Positions 22,284-29,965 of a stretch of DNA of 34,097 nt are shown in pieces (position 1 is the first letter of the stretch; the number at the start of each line of letters is the position of its first letter). Below the pieces are notes generated by a model. The model made no database searches. It worked only from the letters and a program-made list of their open reading frames with translations, and was not told the DNA's origin. This DNA is from an uncultured Lachnospiraceae bacterium (GTDB lineage Bacteria > Bacillota > Clostridia > Lachnospirales > Lachnospiraceae), in contig CATKXR010000055.1 of the NCBI GenBank assembly GCA_949840805.1, positions 1-34,097 of the forward strand. Reading direction: 5' to 3'. Both the position numbers and the translations under genes were made by a program.

Positions 22284-24443
22284 ATGAATCTGAACAGCCA
22301 GAAACTGACATTGGATTATCCTGTTTCAATCATTCCCATGGGAGAGATTGCAGGATATCAGGTAAGGCCGGGACTGTTTGACAGCAATGGCGCGACTGCT
22401 TCAGAAGTAGGGGTTAATTTTACGATTCACACGCAGAACGGACAATCCTGTGAGCTTTTGCTGTTCCATAAGGGTGAGGAGGAGCCTTACGCGGTTCTTC
22501 CTTTTCCTGACGAATATAAGGTGGGGGATGTATATTCCATGATTGTGTTCGGGCTGAAGATCGAGGAGTTTGAATATGCTTACCGGATTGACGGGGAGTA
22601 CCAGCCTGACAAGGGGATGCTATTTGATAAAGACGCCATCTTGCTGGATCCCTATGCCCGGGCGGTGACAGGGCAGGAGATCTGGGGAGAGAAGATGGTG
22701 AAGCATTATCATGCCCGGGTGGTCAAAGATGTATTTGACTGGGGGGATATGCCGCAGTCTGCGAGAAAGCTCAGTGACCTGGTGATTTACGAGCTTCATG
22801 TGCGGGGGTTTACTTATCATCCTTCGTCAGGAGTGCAGTTCCCGGGAACTTTTGCAGGGATCAGGGAGAAGATCCCATATCTGAAGGAGCTGGGGATCAA
22901 CGCCGTGGAACTGATGCCGATTTTTGAGTTTGACGAGACCATGAATTCCAGGGATGTGGACGGAAAAACATTGCTGGACTATTGGGGATACAATACGGTA
23001 GGCTTTTTTGCGCCCAACAGCAACTATGCCTCCACGGTTGAATTTAACCGGGAAGGGACGGAGCTTAAGGAGCTGATCCGGGAGCTTCATGACAATGGCA
23101 TTGAGGTGATTTTGGATGTGGTGTTCAATCACACGGCGGAAGGGAATGAGAAAGGGCCTACTTTTTGTTTTAAGGGAATTGACAATAAAGTGTATTATAT
23201 GCTGACGCCGGAGGGAAATTACTACAATTTCAGCGGCTGCGGCAACACTCTGAACTGCAACCACCCTATCGTGAGGCAGATGATTCTGGAGTGCCTGCGG
23301 TATTGGACCATCAACTACCGGGTGGATGGATTTCGTTTCGATCTGGCAAGTATTTTAGGAAGAAATGAAGACGGGTCGCCTATGAACAAGCCTCCGCTTC
23401 TGGAGAGTCTGGCCCATGACCCGATTCTTGGCAATGTAAAGCTGATTGCAGAGGCATGGGATGCAGGCGGGATGTACCAGGTAGGGCGTTTTCCGGCCCA
23501 GAAGCGATGGGCGGAGTGGAACGGGCGCTACCGGGACGCCCTGAGAGGTTATCTGAAGGGGGACTGCTGGGAGGCTTGGAATGCGGCCTGGAGTATTACC
23601 GGGTCAGGAGATCTTTACGGGGGATTTTCTTCGGATTATGAAGGCAGCTATGCAGGATATAATTCCTGCGTGAATTTTATTACCTGCCATGACGGTTTTA
23701 CCTTGTACGACCTTTATTCTTATAATGAAAAGCATAATGACCAGAATGGCTGGAATAATATGGATGGGGCCAATGATAACAGAAGCTGGAACTGCGGGGC
23801 GGAGGGGGAGACCGATGACCCGGAGGTGCTGAAGCTGCGTTTCAGGATGATCCGGAATGCCTGCGCGGTGCTTATGTGCAGCAGAGGGGCGCCTATGTTC
23901 CTGGCCGGAGACGAGTTTGGCAATACCCAGTATGGGAACAATAACAGTTATTGCCAGGACAATGAGATTTCCTGGCTGGACTGGAGGCTGCTTGAAAAGA
24001 ATCGGGAACTTTTTGAGTTTTTTAAATTTATGATCCATTACCGGCATCGGCATCCGGTGATCCGGGGAAAACTGCCGGACGCGATCTGCGGCATGGATCC
24101 GATCCATACGTATTATACAAATGCGGATCAGATTATGGATATACCCAGGGATGCCAGGACAATCGGGGTCAGCTTTGCCGGATATGACCAGGAGAGGGGA
24201 GCGGACGACCTGGTTTATGTGGCGGTCAATACCTACTGGGAAGATGTGGAGATTACTCTGCCGAGGCTTCACAGAAGGGGCGCCTGGTATCTGAGCGTCA
24301 ATACTTTTGGAGACTGGCAGGGAAAGTATTTTTACGAGGAGAAGGATGAGGTGCGGATTGACGGGACATTTATCATGAAGCCAAGATCCGTGGCAGTGTT
24401 TTCGGCCAAAGCTTATTTGTCGCCGTTTTCCATGCAGGAGTGA
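22284..24443 (+). CDS. glgX: Glycogen debranching enzyme (GH13, GlgX/isoamylase type)
   Basis: It hydrolyses alpha-1,6 branches of glycogen or limit dextrins. About 719 residues from the ATG at 22284, chosen because AGGAGG lies 7 nt upstream; the upstream ATG at 22245 has no such site. It has an N-terminal CBM48-like beta domain (about 1-130), then a GH13 barrel with VVFNHT, GFRFDLAS (nucleophile Asp), IAEAWD (acid/base Glu) and TCHDGFT (third Asp), and a C-terminal beta domain. The gene stands apart from glgABCDP. The patatin-like gene follows closely, so they are likely co-transcribed. Confidence 0.93.
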   Translation: MNLNSQKLTLDYPVSIIPMGEIAGYQVRPGLFDSNGATASEVGVNFTIHTQNGQSCELLLFHKGEEEPYAVLPFPDEYKVGDVYSMIVFGLKIEEFEYAYRIDGEYQPDKGMLFDKDAILLDPYARAVTGQEIWGEKMVKHYHARVVKDVFDWGDMPQSARKLSDLVIYELHVRGFTYHPSSGVQFPGTFAGIREKIPYLKELGINAVELMPIFEFDETMNSRDVDGKTLLDYWGYNTVGFFAPNSNYASTVEFNREGTELKELIRELHDNGIEVILDVVFNHTAEGNEKGPTFCFKGIDNKVYYMLTPEGNYYNFSGCGNTLNCNHPIVRQMILECLRYWTINYRVDGFRFDLASILGRNEDGSPMNKPPLLESLAHDPILGNVKLIAEAWDAGGMYQVGRFPAQKRWAEWNGRYRDALRGYLKGDCWEAWNAAWSITGSGDLYGGFSSDYEGSYAGYNSCVNFITCHDGFTLYDLYSYNEKHNDQNGWNNMDGANDNRSWNCGAEGETDDPEVLKLRFRMIRNACAVLMCSRGAPMFLAGDEFGNTQYGNNNSYCQDNEISWLDWRLLEKNRELFEFFKFMIHYRHRHPVIRGKLPDAICGMDPIHTYYTNADQIMDIPRDARTIGVSFAGYDQERGADDLVYVAVNTYWEDVEITLPRLHRRGAWYLSVNTFGDWQGKYFYEEKDEVRIDGTFIMKPRSVAVFSAKAYLSPFSMQE

Positions 24444-24496
24444 GCGTTTGGCGAACTGATATTATGATTTTAAGGCAACAGGAGGCTGATAAGGAA

Positions 24497-25369
24497 ATGA
24501 ATTGTCTTGATAAGACCGGGCTGGTGTTAGAAGGCGGCGGTATGCGCGGGATTTATACGGCGGGAGTGCTGGATGTGTTTCTGGAGGAAGGAATCGCTTT
24601 TGACGGCGTGATCGGGGTGTCGGCGGGGGTGGTTCACGGAGCTTCTTACCTGTCAGGGCAGAAAGGAAGGAGTATCCGCTATTATAAGCGGTACTGCCGG
24701 GACTGGCGTTTTATGAGTTTTTGGAACTTTTTGCTGACAGGGAACATGGTGGGGGAAAAATTCTGCTATCATGACCTTCCGGACCGGCTGGAGCCTTATG
24801 ATTACAGGGCATTTAAACGGTCGAAGACAGAGTTTTATGCTACCTGCAGCAATATAGAGACCGGCAGGCCGGAGTATCTGCGGATGACGGATATGAAGGC
24901 AAATGTGGATATCATGCGGGCATCGGCTTCCCTGCCTTGTATTTCCAGGATTGTCCGGGTGGGCGGCCTGAAGCTTCTTGACGGCGCCTGTACGGACAGC
25001 GTCCCGGTACGGGCATTCCGACGGATGGGTTTCCGGAAAAATGTGGTGGTGCTGACCAGGCAGGAAGGATATGTAAAGAAAGCCGAGACCAGCGCCATGG
25101 TGCGGCTGAGATATTTTCGGTATCCCCGTTTCGTGAGGGCAGTAGGGAGGCGGCATCTGGATTATAATAAGACGGTCCGCTATATCCATCGTCTGGAGGA
25201 AGCCGGGGAAGTGTTTGTGATACGGCCAAGCCGGGAGCTTACCATCGGGCGTATGGAGCATAATCCTAAAAAGCTTCAATGGACTTATGATTTAGGACGG
25301 TTGGATGCTTTAAGGCGCCTGGGGGAACTGAAGGCCTGGATGGAGACATCAAAAGAGACAGAAGAGTAA
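24497..25369 (+). CDS. Patatin-like phospholipase
   Basis: About 290 residues from the ATG at 24497, which has AGGAGG 11 nt upstream; a GTG at 24440 overlapping the debranching-enzyme stop would add 19 residues. The motifs are the GGGMRG oxyanion hole (13-18), the nucleophile elbow GVSAG (40-44, Ser42) and DGA with catalytic Asp162, giving the Ser-Asp dyad of bacterial patatins. It has no signal peptide or membrane segment, so it is probably a cytoplasmic lipid acyl hydrolase. The C-terminal ~100 residues are basic and resemble the extension common in the YjjU-like group. The physiological lipid is unknown. Confidence 0.9.
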   Translation: MNCLDKTGLVLEGGGMRGIYTAGVLDVFLEEGIAFDGVIGVSAGVVHGASYLSGQKGRSIRYYKRYCRDWRFMSFWNFLLTGNMVGEKFCYHDLPDRLEPYDYRAFKRSKTEFYATCSNIETGRPEYLRMTDMKANVDIMRASASLPCISRIVRVGGLKLLDGACTDSVPVRAFRRMGFRKNVVVLTRQEGYVKKAETSAMVRLRYFRYPRFVRAVGRRHLDYNKTVRYIHRLEEAGEVFVIRPSRELTIGRMEHNPKKLQWTYDLGRLDALRRLGELKAWMETSKETEE

Positions 25370-25412
25370 GGATATCCCTGCCATCTTTTTCCTGTTTTTT
25401 GTACTTTTTTCT

Positions 25413-25439
25413 TAATAAACAGTGGATATGAGCCGAAAT
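25413..25439 (+). promoter_or_regulatory. Possible sigma-D (flagellar-type) promoter
   Basis: TAAT (25413-25416), 15 nt, GCCGAAAT (25432-25439). This is close to the sigma-D/sigma-28 consensus TAAA-N15-GCCGATAT, and no good sigma-A promoter was seen before the next gene. An 8-bp inverted repeat CTTAATAA/TTATTAAG (25411-25418, 25442-25449) brackets it. Confidence 0.35.
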
Positions 25440-25495
25440 ACTTATTAAGGATGCATAGAACATTGGATGGAAAAAAGTGACAAGGGGGGAATCGT

Positions 25496-26506
25496 ATGGG
25501 ACTGGAGACAATCGGCAGTTTAAATCAATATCTCAAGTCGGTCAGACAGGAACATCAGTGGCAGATGAAGCAGGCAGGCAATCCCTCACCGGTACTTGGG
25601 ACGGGAGTGAGCAGGACCAGTGTGCTGTTTGTCAAGTCCATAACATCAAAAAAGTCGGGCTTAAGCAAGTCCCAGATTCAAAAAAAACTGCAGAAAATTA
25701 AAAATAAGCTGAGATCAGGGGCCAAGCTTACAGGTGAAGAACTGGATTTTCTCCGCAGGTACGCGCCGGAACTTTACCGGAAGGTGGCGGCTTTACAGAA
25801 GGAGCGGGAGAATTATGAGCAGCGTCTGAAGCAGGCTAAGACCCGGGATGAAGCGGAGCAGATCAAAATGGAGAAGATGGCTCAGTCCGTGGCTTCTGCA
25901 GACAAAGAGGATTCGGAGTTTGGACTGATCCGTCTGGCCCAGTTTATGGCCGCTGAGGAAGAGACCCGCAAGGAAGTGTCCATAAAGCCCTGGAAGCGAG
26001 AGCTGAACAAGGAAAAAAGGGAAAGGCTGGAACGGGCCGCAAAGGATCAGGCACGCAGGGAGCGGAAGATGAAGAAGCTCCGCAGATGGGACGGCGGGAA
26101 GGTCAAAGAAGAAGTTTCCGACAAAGAACAGGAAGAAAAGGTGAAGGAAATGCAGGATAAGATATCCCAAAACGGGGAAAACGGACAAGAGGAGGAGTCC
26201 TTCAGGAAAGTAGTGGCAACAGGAGAGCCTCTGGTTGACGCAGAAGCCGTCACGAGAGGGGCGCTTTCTGTGGATGAAGCGGAAAAGGCAAGGCAGAGAG
26301 TGGAGGGAATGTATGGGGAAGAGCAGGCGTCCCTGCAGATGATGGAGGCCCGGATAGAAGTGCTTGGTGAGGATTTTATGTCAGGCGGGACAGAACAGGT
26401 ATCCGGATTTTCAAAGGGGAAAGCCGCCTATAGCGCAATGGCGACACAGATGGCAGGGACTTCACAGGCTCAGGACGGAGACGGGAAATATACCAGGAGA
26501 GCATAA
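25496..26506 (+). CDS. Unrecognised charged coiled-coil protein
   Basis: I do not recognise this 336-residue protein. It has no signal peptide, no membrane segment and no cysteine. Residues about 50-110 contain a basic helical stretch with SKSQIQKKLQKIKNKL and then LRRYAPELYRKVAALQKERE. Residues 105-235 are extremely rich in Glu, Lys, Arg and Gln, with coiled-coil character. The C-terminal ~100 residues are acidic, then Ser/Gly/Ala/Met-rich. The composition fits a structural, scaffold or export-substrate-like cytoplasmic protein. AAGGGGGG lies about 7 nt before the ATG. It stands alone between the patatin gene and the tryptophan T-box. Confidence 0.8.
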   Translation: MGLETIGSLNQYLKSVRQEHQWQMKQAGNPSPVLGTGVSRTSVLFVKSITSKKSGLSKSQIQKKLQKIKNKLRSGAKLTGEELDFLRRYAPELYRKVAALQKERENYEQRLKQAKTRDEAEQIKMEKMAQSVASADKEDSEFGLIRLAQFMAAEEETRKEVSIKPWKRELNKEKRERLERAAKDQARRERKMKKLRRWDGGKVKEEVSDKEQEEKVKEMQDKISQNGENGQEEESFRKVVATGEPLVDAEAVTRGALSVDEAEKARQRVEGMYGEEQASLQMMEARIEVLGEDFMSGGTEQVSGFSKGKAAYSAMATQMAGTSQAQDGDGKYTRRA

Positions 26507-26532
26507 GAATTGCAAAATATCGAAAAAGGATA

Positions 26533-26561
26533 TTGACAAATCCGGCATCAGGGGGTAAGAT
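26533..26561 (+). promoter_or_regulatory. Sigma-A promoter of the tryptophan T-box transcript
   Basis: A perfect TTGACA (26533-26538) and TAAGAT (26556-26561) are separated by 17 bp. Confidence 0.7.
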
Positions 26562-26569
26562 ATGGAGGA

Positions 26570-26608
26570 ATCCGAAAGGAAGGTTTTTCAGATGAATTCC
26601 TTTCGGAT
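26570..26608 (+). other. 12-bp hairpin at the 5' end of the T-box leader
   Basis: ATCCGAAAGGAA (26570-26581) and TTCCTTTCGGAT (26597-26608) are perfectly complementary around a 15-nt loop. It lies at the expected transcription start, before Stem I of the T-box, and has no T tract. Confidence 0.65.
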
Positions 26609-26639
26609 ATTCATAACAGGATAAACCAACGAGAAAGAG

Positions 26640-26890
26640 GAGTAGGCATTTCACGGAAATTACAGAGAGCTGCAGACGGTGGGATTGCAGTATGGACGGG
26701 TTTGCTGAATGGACTTTTGAGGGCAGTTTTGAAACCGGCCGTTGCCGGGAAGTAGGGACTGACGGAAACCGCAGCCGTTACCTTGCGGCGTATATGTTAG
26801 TATACGGGTAAGTGGGCTTATGCCAATTTGAGTGGTACCGCGGATTTTTATTCGTCTCAAATACAGGTAACTGTATTTGAGGCGTTTTTT
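26640..26890 (+). promoter_or_regulatory. T-box riboswitch of the tryptophan transporter (specifier UGG)
   Basis: Stem I contains the specifier-loop pattern GAA-UGG-A with the Trp codon UGG at 26710-26712. The T-box GAGTGGTACCGCGG is at about 26830-26843. The terminator pairs CGTCTCAAATACAG with CTGTATTTGAGGCG (26853-26884), followed by TTTTTT. Uncharged tRNA-Trp should turn on the downstream ABC transporter genes. The specifier agrees with the TrpXYZ-like protein family, which supports both calls. Confidence 0.93.
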
Positions 26891-26994
26891 GTTTTTTCTG
26901 CAGAAAAACAAGGACGGCTATTGGGAGAAATGTCCGGGCGAATCCGGAAAAAGCGATTGTAGGCAAAAGTGACCGTAACAGGAGGAAGAAGATT

Positions 26995-28089
26995 ATGAAG
27001 AAAAACGTAAAGGCAGCAATGGCGGCAGTGATGGCAGTGATTATGATGGCAGGATGTTCTTCCGGACAGCAGGAGGGGGCAAAAAGCACGACGGCCGGGA
27101 CTGAGGAAACAGGCGCCCAGACGGCGGCGGAGGCGACCGATGGCACGCAGGAGGACGGCGCCGGCGGGGCAGGCTCCTATACCATAGGGATCGGACAGTT
27201 TGCAGAGCATGGTTCGCTGGACAACTGCCGGGAGGGGTTTTTAAAGGGACTGGCAGAAGAGGGAATTGTGGAAGGAGATAATTTGACGGTCCTTTATGAG
27301 AATGCCCAGACAGACGGAGGAACGGCAAGCCAGATCATGGCCAATTTTTTGGCAAAGGATGTGGATATGATCTGCGCCATTGCGACACCGATTGCCCAGA
27401 GCGCTTACAGTGCGGCCAGGGATACGGATGTTCCGGTGATTTATACGGCGGTGACGGATCCGGTCCTGGCGGAACTTGCAGGCCAGGACGGGACGCCGGT
27501 TGGGGAGATTACCGGCACCAGTGACAAGCTGCCGGTGGAGAAGCAGCTTGAGATGATCCGGAAGCTTCTGCCGGATGCAAAGACCATTGGCATTTTATAC
27601 AGCACCAGCGAGGTGAATTCCGCTTCCGCCATTGAGGAGTATAAGGCGGCGGCTCCGGCCTATGGGTTTGAGATAATAGAGAGCGGAATCTCAGGGACGG
27701 CAGACATTCCTCTGGCAGCCGACAATCTTCTCGAGAAGGCAGACTGCCTGAACAACCTGACGGACAACACGGTGGTAAGCGTGCTTCCCATGATTCTGGA
27801 TAAAGCAGCCAAGAAAAATGTCCCGGTGTTCGGCAGCGAGGTGGAGCAGGTGAAGATCGGCTGCCTGGCCACGGTAGGCTTGGATTATGTAGAGCTGGGC
27901 GCACAGACCGGACGGATGGCAGCCAAGGTGCTGAAAGGGGAGAAAAAGGCCAGCGAGATAAAATTTGAAGTGATCACAGAGGCAGCTTTTTATGGAAATA
28001 CAAAAGTGGCGGAAAATCTGGGCCTGACCATCCCGGAAGAACTGACGGCTTCGGCGGCGGAGCTGTTTGATGAGATTGCAACGCAGTAG
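26995..28089 (+). CDS. trpX: ABC transporter substrate-binding lipoprotein, tryptophan (TrpX-like)
   Basis: This 364-residue lipoprotein has a signal peptide with lipobox MMAGC (near 17-21) and an Ala/Thr/Gly-rich linker up to about residue 60. An ABC-substrate-binding domain of the PF04392 type follows (GIGQFAEHGSLDNCREGF, then VDMICAIATPIAQSA, and GILYSTSEVNS in the second half). It captures the substrate outside the membrane for the permease and ATPase encoded next. Tryptophan is inferred from the UGG T-box upstream and from the family. AGGAGGAAG precedes the ATG. Confidence 0.88.
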   Translation: MKKNVKAAMAAVMAVIMMAGCSSGQQEGAKSTTAGTEETGAQTAAEATDGTQEDGAGGAGSYTIGIGQFAEHGSLDNCREGFLKGLAEEGIVEGDNLTVLYENAQTDGGTASQIMANFLAKDVDMICAIATPIAQSAYSAARDTDVPVIYTAVTDPVLAELAGQDGTPVGEITGTSDKLPVEKQLEMIRKLLPDAKTIGILYSTSEVNSASAIEEYKAAAPAYGFEIIESGISGTADIPLAADNLLEKADCLNNLTDNTVVSVLPMILDKAAKKNVPVFGSEVEQVKIGCLATVGLDYVELGAQTGRMAAKVLKGEKKASEIKFEVITEAAFYGNTKVAENLGLTIPEELTASAAELFDEIATQ

Positions 28090-28157
28090 GGAAAGACGAA
28101 AATCATGGCCGGAAAGACAGGGAAAAGCCATGACAGAGCAGGAAAACGGAGGAAATT

Positions 28158-29072
28158 ATGTCAATTATTATTGGGATTCTGGAGGAAGGGCTTATCTATG
28201 CCATTCTGGCGTTGGGAGTCTATATAACGTATAAGATTCTGGACTTTCCGGATCTGTCTGTGGACGGCACCTTTCCCATGGGGGCTGCCTTGACGGCGAC
28301 TCTGATTTTAAAAGGGGTGCCGCCGGCGCTTACCTTGTTCCTGGCCTTTTTTGCCGGCGCGCTGGCCGGGTGCGTGACAGGGTTTATCCATGTAAAGCTG
28401 AAGGTCCGGGACCTCTTATCCGGTATTATTGTGATGACGGCCCTGTATTCGGTAAACCTGCGGATTGCCGGGAAAAAGGCTAATCTGCCTATATTCAGCA
28501 AGGAGACCATCTTTGACAACGGGCTGCTTGAGGCGGTTGTCCCGGAGGCGGCAAAGCCTTATCTGGTGACGCTTGTCCTGCTGTTGATTGTGATTGTGTG
28601 CAAGGCGCTTCTGGATTTTTATCTGAATACCCGATCCGGCTATCTTCTGCGGGCCGTGGGGGATAACGAGGTACTGGTCACTTCCCTGGCAAAGGATAAA
28701 GGGATGGTGAAGCTGGCCGGGCTGGCCATCGCGAACGGATTTGTGGCGCTGGCCGGGTGTGTATACTGCCAGCAAAAGGGATTTTTTGAGATCAGTACCG
28801 GCACGGGGGCTATTGTGATCGGCCTTGCCAACGTGATTATCGGCACAAAACTGTTCCGGAATATTCCTCTTCCCGGCATGAAGGCGGGAAAGGACAGGAT
28901 GAAAGCCACAACGGCGGTAATTCTGGGTTCCCTGGTATACCGGTGCTGTGTGGCTCTTGCCATCAGCCTGGGGATGGAGGCGTCGGATTTGAAACTGGTA
29001 ACGGCGGTTTTGTTCCTGCTGATTTTGGTGGTCGGCGGAAGAAAGGGAAAGAAGGTAACGGCACATGCTTGA
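28158..29072 (+). CDS. trpY: ABC transporter permease, tryptophan (TrpY-like)
   Basis: This 304-residue integral membrane protein has about 8-9 segments and belongs to the BPD_transp_2 family, related to branched-chain amino acid permeases. Features are GVYITYKILDFPDLSVDGTF near the N-terminus and GLANVIIGTKLF in the second half. It forms the channel of the tryptophan uptake system with its neighbours. It starts 68 nt after trpX with GGAGG upstream, and its end overlaps the ATPase gene by 8 nt, so translation is coupled. Confidence 0.88.
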   Translation: MSIIIGILEEGLIYAILALGVYITYKILDFPDLSVDGTFPMGAALTATLILKGVPPALTLFLAFFAGALAGCVTGFIHVKLKVRDLLSGIIVMTALYSVNLRIAGKKANLPIFSKETIFDNGLLEAVVPEAAKPYLVTLVLLLIVIVCKALLDFYLNTRSGYLLRAVGDNEVLVTSLAKDKGMVKLAGLAIANGFVALAGCVYCQQKGFFEISTGTGAIVIGLANVIIGTKLFRNIPLPGMKAGKDRMKATTAVILGSLVYRCCVALAISLGMEASDLKLVTAVLFLLILVVGGRKGKKVTAHA

Positions 29073-29838
29073 ACTGAATCATATTGAAAAGTATTACAAT
29101 GCGGGAACCGTCCATGAAATGTGCATGTTCCATGATTTTTCCATGAAGATACAGGATGGGGAATTTGTCTCCGTGGTAGGCAGCAACGGTTCAGGAAAAA
29201 CTTCTTTGCTGAATCTTATCTGCGGGAGTATTTCCCTGGATGCAGGAACGATTGTGATCAACGGAGAAGATATTACCCATATGCCGGAGTACCGGCGGCA
29301 GCGGCGTATCGGGCGGGTATACCAGAATCCGGCCATGGGGACCTGCCCCGGCATGACGATTTTGGAGAATATGTCTCTGGCGGATAACAAAGGAAAAATC
29401 TTTAATCTCCGGCGGGGAACGGACAAAAAACGGATCGGTTTTTACCAGGAACAGCTTAAGTCCCTTGGCCTCGGCCTGGAAGATAAGCTTCATGTGAAGG
29501 TGGGAGCCCTCTCCGGAGGACAGCGGCAGGCCATGGCTCTTTTGATGTCCACCATGACGGATATTGAGTTTCTGATCCTGGATGAACATACGGCGGCGCT
29601 GGACCCGAAGACGGCGGAACTGATCATGGAACTGACCGGTAAAGTAGTGCAGGAGAAGAAGCTGACTACGATTATGGTGACTCACAATCTCCGTTACGCG
29701 GTGGAGTACGGGAACCGCCTGGTGATGATGCACCAGGGGGAGGCCATTATGGATGAGGCAGGGGAAGAAAAAGCGAAGATCCAGATCCAGGATATTCTGG
29801 ATAAATTCAATGAGATCAGCATTGAATGTGGAAATTAA
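29065..29838 (+). CDS. trpZ: ABC transporter ATP-binding protein, tryptophan (TrpZ-like)
   Basis: This 257-residue ATPase has Walker A GSNGSGKTS (near 39-47), signature LSGGQRQ (near 149-155), Walker B with FLILDEHTAAL and the switch His in VTHN. It energises the permease encoded just before it. The conserved EHTAAL after Walker B, rather than EPTSGL, is typical of this transporter subfamily. Its ATG lies within the last codons of the permease gene. Confidence 0.92.
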   Translation: MLELNHIEKYYNAGTVHEMCMFHDFSMKIQDGEFVSVVGSNGSGKTSLLNLICGSISLDAGTIVINGEDITHMPEYRRQRRIGRVYQNPAMGTCPGMTILENMSLADNKGKIFNLRRGTDKKRIGFYQEQLKSLGLGLEDKLHVKVGALSGGQRQAMALLMSTMTDIEFLILDEHTAALDPKTAELIMELTGKVVQEKKLTTIMVTHNLRYAVEYGNRLVMMHQGEAIMDEAGEEKAKIQIQDILDKFNEISIECGN

Positions 29839-29842
29839 GGCT

Positions 29843-29866
29843 GCGCATGAAAAAGCGCATGAAAAT
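29843..29866 (+). repeat. Tandem direct repeat upstream of the two-component genes
   Basis: GCGCATGAAAAA (29843-29854) is followed immediately by GCGCATGAAAAT (29855-29866), a 12-bp period. OmpR-family regulators bind direct repeats with about 10-12 bp spacing, so this could be an autoregulatory site. It lies about 50-70 bp upstream of the predicted start of the kinase transcript. Confidence 0.4.
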
Positions 29867-29880
29867 TTAGAATAGTTTTA

Positions 29881-29963
29881 TAAACAAAACGCACTTCTTA
29901 TGGTATACTGATTATATTAGAGGAGCTTTGCCTTTTTCAGTCTGCCAAAAAGGAGTGCGTTTT
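29881..29963 (+). promoter_or_regulatory. Promoter and structured leader of the histidine kinase gene
   Basis: TAAACA (29881-29886), 17 bp, TATACT (29904-29909). AAAACGCACT (29886-29895) is perfectly complementary to AGTGCGTTTT (29954-29963), which ends two bases before the ATG. Inside, CCTTTTT pairs with AAAAAGG (about 29931-29953), covering part of the AGGAG ribosome site. On readthrough RNA from the transporter operon this could act as a terminator or hide the ribosome site. Confidence 0.5.
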
Positions 29964-29965
29964 TT

